The position numbers and the translations under genes are program-made. The notes below the pieces were generated by a model. That model had not been told where the DNA came from. It saw only the letters and a program-made list of their open reading frames with translations, and did not search any database. From assembly GCA_964530325.1 (NCBI GenBank), contig CAZHAX010000027.1, positions 1-34,855 on the forward strand: DNA of 34,855 nucleotides. Direction: 5' to 3'. This stretch comes from CAZHAX01 sp964530325 (GTDB lineage: Bacteria; Chloroflexota; Anaerolineae; B4-G1). Shown here piece by piece: positions 16,149 to 22,434 of the stretch. Numbering within the stretch: the stretch's first letter is position 1; each line of letters opens with the position of its first letter.

Positions 16149-17891
16149 CTAACGTCCTCCTCCCGCGCAGGCGCAGGCGCAGCCGGCGCAGGCACAGGCA
16201 CAGGCGCAGGCGCAGCTCGAGCCGCCACCACCACCGCGGAAACTGCGGGAGCTGCCGGAGCGGGCAGAGCTGGCCGAGGGCTTGGGCGGCGGGTTGGTGA
16301 CGTTCGTCACTCCGCCGGTGAAGCCGGTGACGCTGCGCACGATGTTGCTCGCTGTGGACTGGACGCCGCGCACGAGAGAAGCGGCGAAGGCGGAGCCGGG
16401 CAGCGTGGGCAGCTGGACTCTCCCTGTCGACGGGCGGGCTGGGCTTGGCGTGCGCGCTGCCCCCGCGGCCGTGCGTCCGGCAGCGGTGACTGGCGTCCAG
16501 GGGCGATAGTAGCTGTACCAGAGAGGCAGGAACACAGGCCCGCTGCCGAACGACGTGCGGACGCGGTCGTCGAACTTGTCGTCCAGCATCGTCCATTCCA
16601 GGCCCTCGTCGAAGAACTTGCTCTTCAGCTCGTTCGTCCCGGCGCTCTCTACCTGGCCCCAGGCGCGGCGCACGATGTCCTGGTAGTAGGTGGCGGTCTC
16701 CTTACGGCTGAAGCCCTTCATCTTGTTGTTGACCGACTTGACCAGCTCGACCATCATCGAGCGGAGCTTTGGCTCGTTCAACGTGCTGTTCTTGTTGATC
16801 GCTTCCAGGAAGCCCGTCTCGTAGGGGCGCAGTTCCGCGGGAAGAGGATCGTTCTTCTGCACCTTGAGCGGATCGTCGTCCAGGACGGTGACGGCACCCT
16901 TCTTCAGCAGGCCGAAGAGGGTCATCGTCAGCACCTTGTTCAGCGGCGTCTCCAGCAGGATGGCCGCCTCGACGGCTGTCAGGCCGCGCTTGATGCCCAC
17001 GCCCTCCACTTTCATAGACGGGGGCAAGTACTTCATCTTGCGCTGGCTCTGGGAGTAGCTGGAGAGGGCGATGAACAGAATGAAGATGCCGCCGAAGCAG
17101 ATGAACGGACAGCTGCCGCCCAGGCAGGCAAACGCTTCCTCGATCTTGCCGGTGATCAGCTCCCAGGTCGAGGGCCCCTCCTGGATGACGCTCTCGTCGA
17201 CGTAGACGCGGGGGTAGGAGACGCCGAAGGTGTACTCCCGGTCCGGCGCGGCCGTGGTGTGGTACCAGACGTAGAGGACCCGGCCGTCGTCGTCCAGGTA
17301 GGTCTCCGGCTCGTCCTGCGGCCAGCCCGACGGGCTGCGGTGCCAGCGCCCCTCGTCCGGCTGGACGCCCTCCGGCAGGTGGATGCCCACGGTCATGTCC
17401 GTGGTGCCGTGCACTCCGCTGCTGTCGAACCAGTTAGGGATGAACTCGGTGCTGGCGTACTCGGGATCGTCGCTGTCTTCGTAGATCATGCCGCCGACCC
17501 GGTCGACGACGACGTGCACTGTGCCGGTTTCGCCGGGGTAGATAGTGCCCTCGCCCAGCCAGATAGCGACACCCCAGTAGACGTATTCCGATTGCTCGAT
17601 GTAGGCAAACGGCTTGCCGTTTGACGTGGCACTGACCGAGCTGGGCGAGTAGTCGGCGGTGGGCAGGCCCAGATCGACGACGTCGATGGCGTGTGCGCCC
17701 TGGTCACAGGTGAAGGTGAGCCAGTACTCCAGGGAGACGGAACCGTCTGGATTGATCCACACGTCGACCGTCGTCTCGTCGACGGTGTAGGAGTAGTCCT
17801 GGGCCAAGCTGGGGGCGGGGATGGTCAGCAGAAACGTGGAGACCAGCGCGAGCGCCAGCAGGATGGCGGTCGGCCTACGATTACGGCGCAT
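16149..17891 (-). CDS. DUF2207-like membrane protein with Cys-Ala repeat tail
   Basis: This 580-residue protein has a signal peptide (cleavage after PSLA, near residue 30) and a beta-rich ectodomain of about 220 residues with the DUF2207 look (VDVWINPDGSVSLEYWLTF, then AAPDREYTFGVSYPRVYV). One transmembrane helix lies near 260-279 (PFICFGGIFILFIALSSY). The cytosolic region includes a winged-helix-like part (GLTAVEAAILLETPLNKVLTMTLFGLLKKGAV) and a Ser/Pro/Ala-rich linker. The extreme C-terminus is Gly/Ser-rich and then reads (Cys-Ala)5-Gly-(Cys-Ala)3-Gly-Gly-Gly-Arg at residues 560-580, with eight cysteines. With a cleaved signal and one helix, this tail should face the cytosol, where the adjacent radical SAM enzyme works. 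GGAGG precedes the ATG. I infer the tail is a modification substrate; a metal-binding tail is the main alternative. Confidence 0.85.
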   Translation of the reverse strand: MRRNRRPTAILLALALVSTFLLTIPAPSLAQDYSYTVDETTVDVWINPDGSVSLEYWLTFTCDQGAHAIDVVDLGLPTADYSPSSVSATSNGKPFAYIEQSEYVYWGVAIWLGEGTIYPGETGTVHVVVDRVGGMIYEDSDDPEYASTEFIPNWFDSSGVHGTTDMTVGIHLPEGVQPDEGRWHRSPSGWPQDEPETYLDDDGRVLYVWYHTTAAPDREYTFGVSYPRVYVDESVIQEGPSTWELITGKIEEAFACLGGSCPFICFGGIFILFIALSSYSQSQRKMKYLPPSMKVEGVGIKRGLTAVEAAILLETPLNKVLTMTLFGLLKKGAVTVLDDDPLKVQKNDPLPAELRPYETGFLEAINKNSTLNEPKLRSMMVELVKSVNNKMKGFSRKETATYYQDIVRRAWGQVESAGTNELKSKFFDEGLEWTMLDDKFDDRVRTSFGSGPVFLPLWYSYYRPWTPVTAAGRTAAGAARTPSPARPSTGRVQLPTLPGSAFAASLVRGVQSTASNIVRSVTGFTGGVTNVTNPPPKPSASSARSGSSRSFRGGGGGSSCACACACACAGCACACAGGGR

Positions 17892-17921
17892 GGTACCTCC
17901 GTTGGGATCCGGCGGGCCGGT

Positions 17922-18344
17922 CTACCACTTGGGCTCCTCGACCATCTGGTAGGACACACCGCAGTAGGGGCAGGAGACGAAGACGGCGCCCTCGCGAACG
18001 GTGATCGACTCCTGGGTGAGTTCCCCTCCGCAGTTGCGGCACTTGAGCTTCTCCAGTGCGATGTCGCCGCTGAGATCGATCTTCTGGACGATCTCCTGAG
18101 GCCCCGCCGCCTCGCGCTTGGAGCGGGCGCGGACGTAGGCGAAGTAGCCGACGGCGATGCCGATGAGCGCTAGAGCCGCGACGATCATCCCGGCGCCGAC
18201 GGTGAGCCAGGCCGGATCGCCGGTGGGGTCCGAGGACGCCATGACGAGCAGCGCGCCGAAGCCGATGAGGATACAGCCGAAGATACCGCCGCACACGGCG
18301 AGCACGGTTCCGATCGTGCTGCCGATTGCCTTCTTCTCAGCCAT
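17922..18344 (-). CDS. Two-TM protein with C-terminal zinc ribbon
   Basis: This 140-residue protein has two N-terminal hydrophobic helices (IGTVLAVCGGIFGCILIGFG and VGAGMIVAALALIGIAVGYF), then a basic segment (RARSKRE). A cytosolic zinc ribbon formed by CRNCGG and CPYCGVSY lies near residues 102-105 and 125-128. AAGGAG lies about seven bases before the ATG. It is the first gene of the unit that continues with the DUF2207-like protein 30 bases later and the radical SAM enzyme. It may dock or handle the membrane substrate, but I recognise no characterised family. The promoter at 18423-18451 serves it. Confidence 0.75.
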   Translation of the reverse strand: MAEKKAIGSTIGTVLAVCGGIFGCILIGFGALLVMASSDPTGDPAWLTVGAGMIVAALALIGIAVGYFAYVRARSKREAAGPQEIVQKIDLSGDIALEKLKCRNCGGELTQESITVREGAVFVSCPYCGVSYQMVEEPKW

Positions 18345-18422
18345 GTAGCACTCCTTGTCTCTTCGCGGTCCGGGCCTCTTTCATACTACGCTCGTTCTGG
18401 CTTTCCGGTTGTGCCGCGCATC

Positions 18423-18451
18423 AGTATAGCACCCGGCCCTTGCGGAGTCAA
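18423..18451 (-). promoter_or_regulatory. SigmaA-type promoter for the zinc ribbon-DUF2207-rSAM unit
   Basis: On the minus strand TTGACT (18451-18446) and TATACT (18428-18423) are separated by 17 nt. The TGA stop of the upstream methyltransferase gene lies within the -35 hexamer. Transcription would start near 18416, giving a leader of about 70 bases. Confidence 0.7.
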
Positions 18452-19230
18452 CTGGCCGGCTTGGCGCCGATGGCGTAGAAGGTGGGCACGAAGAGGAGAC
18501 GCCGGCCATCGGCGAGCGCCTTCCGGTCGAGCGAGCGCAGACGGCCCAGCTCAGCCCGCGAGACTAGCCCGGCCAGATCGTGCTCCAGCATGCTCCACTC
18601 GGCGTCGAAGTCAACTCCGGGCTGGCGAGGGAACGACCAGCGGCCGGGCACAATGCCGACGGTGGCGCGGAGGCCGGCTGCGGCGAATAGCTCGCCGAGC
18701 CGGCGCCCGAGTTGCGGGTCGGCTCCCTGGCTGCGGAGCGAATTGGCCTGGAGGCGGCCCAGTGGGACGAGCTCCGGGGGGTGATCGATGCGGGCGCCGT
18801 AGTCCGGCTCGGCGCAGGCCAGGACGAAGCCGCCAGCCCGTGTGACGCGGGCCATCTCGGCCAGGCCTCGAGCCGGATCGGTCAGCCAGAGGAGCAGGTA
18901 GTGGCAGACCACCAGGTCGAAGCTGCCAGCGGGGAAGGGGAGGGCGTGGGCGTCGCCCCGGATGTAGCCAACTCCGCCCGCCTGACCGCGGGCGAAGGCG
19001 AGCGAGGCGGGATCGATGTCGAGGCCGAAGACGGCTCCGCCGGTGAGGGCGGGCAGTTCGGAGACTATCGCTCCGGTACCGCAGCCTACCTCGAGGACAG
19101 ATGTGGCCTCGGCCAGCCCGGCCTGGCGGTAGAGCGAGCGGCGGGTCTCCTGCGTCCAGCCGGCCTGGTGGGTGAACCAGTCGTGCCATTGGTCGGCGGT
19201 GAGGGACCGGCCGGCGGTGCGCTCTGCCAT
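18448..19230 (-). CDS. Class I SAM-dependent methyltransferase
   Basis: This 260-residue protein has the methyltransferase type 11/25 pattern: motif I VLEVGCGTGAIVSEL near residues 45-59, the acidic end of strand 2 GLDIDPASL, motif II-like RGDAHALPFPAGSFDLVVCHYLLLWL, and MARVTRAGGFVLACAEPDYG. The C-terminal half is helical and probably shapes the substrate site. The substrate is unknown. It starts 21 bases after the stop of the Cys-less radical-SAM paralogue and very likely shares that transcript, so it may add a methyl group within the same modification pathway. It could equally be a small-molecule enzyme placed here by chance. The ribosome site is weak, consistent with coupling. Confidence 0.85.
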   Translation of the reverse strand: MAERTAGRSLTADQWHDWFTHQAGWTQETRRSLYRQAGLAEATSVLEVGCGTGAIVSELPALTGGAVFGLDIDPASLAFARGQAGGVGYIRGDAHALPFPAGSFDLVVCHYLLLWLTDPARGLAEMARVTRAGGFVLACAEPDYGARIDHPPELVPLGRLQANSLRSQGADPQLGRRLGELFAAAGLRATVGIVPGRWSFPRQPGVDFDAEWSMLEHDLAGLVSRAELGRLRSLDRKALADGRRLLFVPTFYAIGAKPAS

Positions 19231-19251
19231 CGGCTGGAAGCGAGTCTGGGG

Positions 19252-20490
19252 CTAGGAGCAGGAGCCGACCAGCTTCAGCCGTTCGGGGTGGCTCCAGACC
19301 GACTGCAGCGTGTCGGTGGTCAGGTTGCCCAGGAGGACGTTGCAGCCTTGGGTCGGGAGGACGTCGCCGTCCGGCTCGACGTAGAGGTGCTGGCGCATGG
19401 CGGTGTCGATGGAGAGCTCGGTCTCTATCTCGATCGGGTTGACCTGGGAATAGGGGGCGGCCAGGTCCCAAACCAGGTCTATGCCCAGCCGGGTGGCCTC
19501 GTCGCGGGCGGCCTGCAGCGCCTCTTCGAGCTTCCGGCGTTCCTCGTCGGCGCCGGAGCGGATGGCGCTGCTGAGGGCGACGGCGGGCACGCCCAGCCTG
19601 GCCAGATAGGAGATCGTATCCACGACTGAGCCCGCGTTCTGGGGCGTGACGACGACGTGGACGACGACGTAGATATCTCCGTTGAGCGCCGCCTTGATGC
19701 CGGCCTCCGTCTCCTTGAAGGCGCCGGACTGGCCGACGATCGAATCGTGCAGCTTCTCCTGGTGGGAGGCGAGCGTGATCTGCAGGTGGTCGAGCCCGGC
19801 GAGGAGCAGGCCCTGCAGGAGATCCTCTTCGCGGAGGCGGCGGCCGTTCGTCAGCAGGCCAGTGACCAGGCCCAGGTCCTCGGCATAGCGGACAAGCTGG
19901 ACCAGGTCGGCCCGCAGCGTAGGCTCGCCGCCGGTGAAGCAGACGTGGGGCACGCCGGCGTCCCACAGCTTGCGGAGGACCTGCTCCCACTCCTCGGTCG
20001 TCAGCTCCCTGGCGACGCGCTTGCGGGCCTCGGGGTCCGGCGTGCCGGAGGCGTCGACGGCGTAGGTGAGGGCCAGGTCGACCCGATAGGGGGCGGAGGT
20101 CTCTGCGGAGAAGGGCTCGACACGCTCCAGGTCCAGGTAGGTCACCGGGCAGAGGTCGATCGAAGTGGCCAGCGTGATCACCTGCTCGTGCAGCTCGCGG
20201 TAGTCAGCCCGGGCGCGCGACTGGCGGACCCGGTAGCGGCTGGAGATCGCCTGCGCTGTGGCGTCCTCGTCGTCACCCTCGATCAGGTGCTTGGCCAACT
20301 CGGCCGCGGTCTGGTTGAGGTGGAGGACGGTGGAGGCGTTGATAATGAGCAGTCCGCGCCCGTCCGGCTCGATGCGCAGGTGGAGCCGGTACTGGTCCTC
20401 GGCGTCCGGCGGGGTCTGGTAGTGGACGACCTGGCCGGGCAGGGGTTCCGCGGGCGTGAGCCATTCCCTGGCTCTCTGGAGTAGCGACAT
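19252..20490 (-). CDS. Radical SAM-like paralogue lacking cluster cysteines
   Basis: The protein is 412 residues from the ATG at 20490, chosen because AAGGAGG lies upstream; the frame is open to 20751 but unsupported. It aligns along its length with the enzyme at 14763-16145: the same N-terminus, the same PqqD-like domain (LLIINASTVLHLNQTAAELA), LDHLQITLASH and CFTGGEPTLRADL. Where the partner has CNNRCPHC, it has AVDASGTPDPEARKRVA (144-160), so the CxxxCxxC that binds the SAM cluster is gone. SPASM is cut short, ending GCNVLLGNLTTDTLQSVWSHPE and then GSCS, with only two cysteines left. The fold is otherwise intact with no frameshift, so it looks like a maintained pseudoenzyme rather than a decaying gene. 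A likely role is substrate binding or partnering with the active paralogue. Confidence 0.85.
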   Translation of the reverse strand: MSLLQRAREWLTPAEPLPGQVVHYQTPPDAEDQYRLHLRIEPDGRGLLIINASTVLHLNQTAAELAKHLIEGDDEDATAQAISSRYRVRQSRARADYRELHEQVITLATSIDLCPVTYLDLERVEPFSAETSAPYRVDLALTYAVDASGTPDPEARKRVARELTTEEWEQVLRKLWDAGVPHVCFTGGEPTLRADLVQLVRYAEDLGLVTGLLTNGRRLREEDLLQGLLLAGLDHLQITLASHQEKLHDSIVGQSGAFKETEAGIKAALNGDIYVVVHVVVTPQNAGSVVDTISYLARLGVPAVALSSAIRSGADEERRKLEEALQAARDEATRLGIDLVWDLAAPYSQVNPIEIETELSIDTAMRQHLYVEPDGDVLPTQGCNVLLGNLTTDTLQSVWSHPERLKLVGSCS

Positions 20491-20538
20491 CGGTCTGCCT
20501 CCTTGCGTCGGGAGACGCGGGCTCTCCTGGCGGCGGTG

Positions 20539-20567
20539 AGTATAGCGCAAGTTGGCGGGCAGGTCAA
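20539..20567 (-). promoter_or_regulatory. SigmaA-type promoter for the pseudo-rSAM/methyltransferase unit
   Basis: On the minus strand TTGACC (20567-20562) and TATACT (20544-20539) are separated by 17 nt, about 50 bases before the ATG at 20490. It nearly matches the promoter at 18423-18451, suggesting the two units are expressed together. Confidence 0.7.
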
Positions 20568-20672
20568 CAGCTGGGGGAGGCGGAAGGGGGTCGGCGATGG
20601 GGGCGCGCAGGGCGCGGCGGAGGAGGCAGGGCCGGGTTGAGGGTGTGGCCGGCTGAGCGACCCCAGACAACA

Positions 20673-20702
20673 AACGCGCAGAATCGCCAGATTCTGCGCG
20701 TT
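20673..20702 (-). terminator. 13-bp hairpin with T-rich tail on the minus strand
   Basis: A perfect 13-bp stem (20673-20685 with 20690-20702) has a GCCA loop. On the minus strand it is followed by TTTGTTGT, giving an intrinsic-terminator look. It would stop leftward transcription before it reaches the promoter at 20539-20567. No protein gene lies directly upstream on that strand. Confidence 0.55.
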
Positions 20703-20910
20703 GGGGAACAAAGGAGCCCCCGCGGGGGGGCGCACTCCAATCACTGGCCACCGGCAGGAGCGTGCGGGTCGCTCCCGCGTCAGTGCGCTGCCGCTCGGCC
20801 GGCGGGTCGAGGGGCGATATACCACTCGCTCCTCGTCAGCCGCTACGGCACCAGCACCGCGGTGGCCAGGATCCAGCCTCCATTGTCCCCTACATCCTTT
20901 GCTAATGCAG

Positions 20911-21190
20911 GCCACTCTGGGGGGGCTCCCAGCCTGGCGCATGGCTCCCCCGGCAGCGGGCCCGGCGCCGGACTCCAGGTCCGGCGCTCGACGCGCCGCC
21001 GGGGCAGCAGGATGTGGGAACGGAGTGCACTAGGGCTTTCGCCTTCGTGCTGGGCTGTTCAGGTGCGCGCCCCCGTATCGCGGGGGTGCCGGGCCACTTC
21101 TTACCTCGTCAGAGGGGAAGCCCCGGCCGTGCAGTCTCACCGAAGTGAGGCTGCCACGAGCGAGAACCAGCAACGACGCTGCTCTCGCCC
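20911..21190 (+). ncRNA. Multi-hairpin structured RNA candidate
   Basis: At least six strong helices lie in series: AGCC/GGCT inside a G-run/C-run pair (20919-20951); 20965-20973 with 20979-20987; 21027-21036 with 21041-21050; 21067-21075 with 21081-21089; CTTC..CCTC with GAGG..GAAG (21097-21120) inside GCCGGG/CCCGGC; 21129-21140 with a CGAA loop; and GCGAGA..CAGC with GCTG..TCTCGC (21160-21188). Three helices contain a pair that is G-U on the plus strand and would be A-C on the minus strand, so I assign plus. The block around 21050-21130 reminds me of the HEARO/omega RNA of IscB elements, from memory only. No IscB gene follows. The family is therefore uncertain, but the folded character is clear. 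Confidence 0.5.
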
Positions 21191-21346
21191 ACGAGATCAT
21201 CGCCGCAGTCAACCACGACCCGAGGGCCAGGTATCGAGACGACGACGATCACACGCCGCGAGCGCCCGGGGTAGTGGGAGATCCGGCTGTGGAAGTGCCG
21301 GGCGCCGATTCATTTGTCAAGGATCGATTGGGCGACCTACTCGATC

Positions 21347-21376
21347 ATGATACCACAGTGCATGCACACATGTCAA
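21347..21376 (-). promoter_or_regulatory. Possible minus-strand promoter over the structured RNA region
   Basis: On the minus strand a perfect TTGACA (21376-21371) and TATCAT (21352-21347) are separated by 18 nt. A transcript from here would cross the hairpin region and could end at the terminator at 20673-20702, about 670 bases later. Confidence 0.45.
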
Positions 21377-21548
21377 TACCCTGTCGGCCCCAATCGGGCG
21401 GAATGTCACCGCGGAGGGTGCAGGCATTCGGGAGTCGCCGCCTCCCGGAAGACCCCAAGGGTCCCCCAGGCCTCGGCGGCGCGCGCTGATCGCCCAGCGC
21501 ACACCGGTCGATAGGCCAAGCCTTCTCCCAGTAGACCCGTAGAGTCTC

Positions 21549-21565
21549 TGCCGCAAGCGGCGCCT
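21549..21565 (+). repeat. 17-bp direct repeat, copy 1
   Basis: TGCCGCAAGCGGCGCCT is identical to 21905-21921, 356 bases away. It contains the near-palindrome GCCGC-AA-GCGGC. The two copies bracket the IS21-like end repeats. Confidence 0.75.
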
Positions 21566-21572
21566 GTTAGGA

Positions 21573-21896
21573 GCAATTGAAAAGTGAACACCTGTGGCCT
21601 GGTTTTCAGTTCAAGAGTGAACTCGGAGTTCGTCTCTGACGAGCAGCAAGAGAGGGGACGCCAGTGTCGCGGACCGGCGGCGCGGCTCCCGGGTAGTCGG
21701 ATCGGGAGACCCTAAGGTAATGAATACGCCTAGACTACGCTCTACGAGGCCCCCGTTCCCTGGAAGGTAGTCAGTCCGCGGGCAGTTTCAGCGTTGTTCC
21801 TGGCAGCCAGGGCTAGGTGAAGCCTAGTATGACCAGTTCACTTTTCAATTGCTAAGAGTTCACTTTTCAGCTGCAAATGGTTCACTTTTGAATTGC
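21573..21896. mobile_element. Remnant with IS21-like end repeats
   Basis: The right side has three copies of a GTTCACTTTT(C/G)A..TGC unit starting at 21836, 21858 and 21880, exactly 22 bp apart. The left side has two inverted copies, at 21589-21573 and, more diverged, at 21622-21607. Multiple end repeats of this type are usual in IS21-family elements. No transposase is encoded between or beside them. The repeat units point inward to outward in a way that fits either a short non-autonomous element or the abutting ends of two decayed insertions. A 17-bp direct repeat flanks the whole. Confidence 0.5.
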
Positions 21897-21904
21897 TAGT
21901 GACA

Positions 21905-21921
21905 TGCCGCAAGCGGCGCCT
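21905..21921 (+). repeat. 17-bp direct repeat, copy 2
   Basis: Identical to 21549-21565. Its last base is the first base of the TTGACA box at 21921-21926. Confidence 0.75.
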
Positions 21922-21950
21922 TGACAGATCAGCCGAGCCTGTTGTATACT
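21921..21950 (+). promoter_or_regulatory. Strong promoter upstream of the rhs leader
   Basis: A perfect TTGACA (21921-21926) and TATACT (21945-21950) are separated by 18 nt. Transcription should begin near 21957, about 480 bases before the rhs start codon. The promoter directly adjoins the IS21-like remnant. Confidence 0.7.
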
Positions 21951-21956
21951 GGACAC

Positions 21957-22037
21957 TAGTAGCGGGCACCCGTCTTATGGGCGCGGGGCTGGTCCTGCTC
22001 GCGGAGGATTGGCACCGCGCCAGGCCGGGTGCCTTTT
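21957..22037 (+). ncRNA. Short structured RNA or attenuator at the start of the rhs leader
   Basis: Directly after the predicted transcription start, three nested helices stack: GGCACCCG (21965-21972) with CGGGTGCC (22026-22033), GGCGCGG (21980-21986) with CCGCGCC (22015-22021), and TCCT (21993-21996) with AGGA (22005-22008). TTTTC follows immediately. This could be a free-standing ~80-nt RNA, or an attenuator controlling read-through into rhs. I recognise no named riboswitch. Confidence 0.45.
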
Positions 22038-22434
22038 CGGTTGAACGCCTCACTGTACCTTTGGGGAGGAGAGCAAAGAAGCCGGCTACTCAGGCGCCTC
22101 CCCGGTGCCGTCTGCACAGCGCAGCCGCCACAGAGTAGCCTAAGCTGGGCCGAGGGTGGGAGATTCACCCCCGATAACCTACACAACCTAGCTCAACCCG
22201 GTGTGCCTCGATGCCGCGGTCCTCATCCTTCTACCTGGTACCTCCACGCCCGCTCAACCGTAAGACGCGGCCGCAAAGCTGAGCCGTGTGGTCCGGCGGG
22301 CGTTCGTGCGCAGTTGACGAGCCCCGCCCATTGTTACGGCTACGGTCGACTGCCTGTGGGACACATCGCCGATCTGTCCCACCAGTCGCTTCGAGACGTC
22401 GATAGGACACCTGCCACTCCAGTGGAGGGATACT
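22038..22434 (+). other. Remaining rhs leader
   Basis: No protein gene is seen. A 7-bp stem GGGGAGG (22063-22069) with CCTCCCC (22097-22103) encloses a 27-nt loop. Near the end GGAGGG (22424-22429) is the rhs ribosome site, partly within a small CCACT/AGTGG hairpin (22414-22425). Nothing else could be assigned. Confidence 0.4.

Noticed and set aside
20491..20751. N-terminal extension of the Cys-less radical SAM paralogue
   Set aside because: It would run through a good promoter (20539-20567) and upstream of a strong ribosome site. The paralogue's N-terminus matches only from 20490 onward.
21836..21896. Three 22-bp repeats considered as a CRISPR fragment
   Set aside because: The units are head-to-tail with almost no spacer, have inverted partners at 21573-21622 and match the style of IS21-family ends. 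No cas gene is present.
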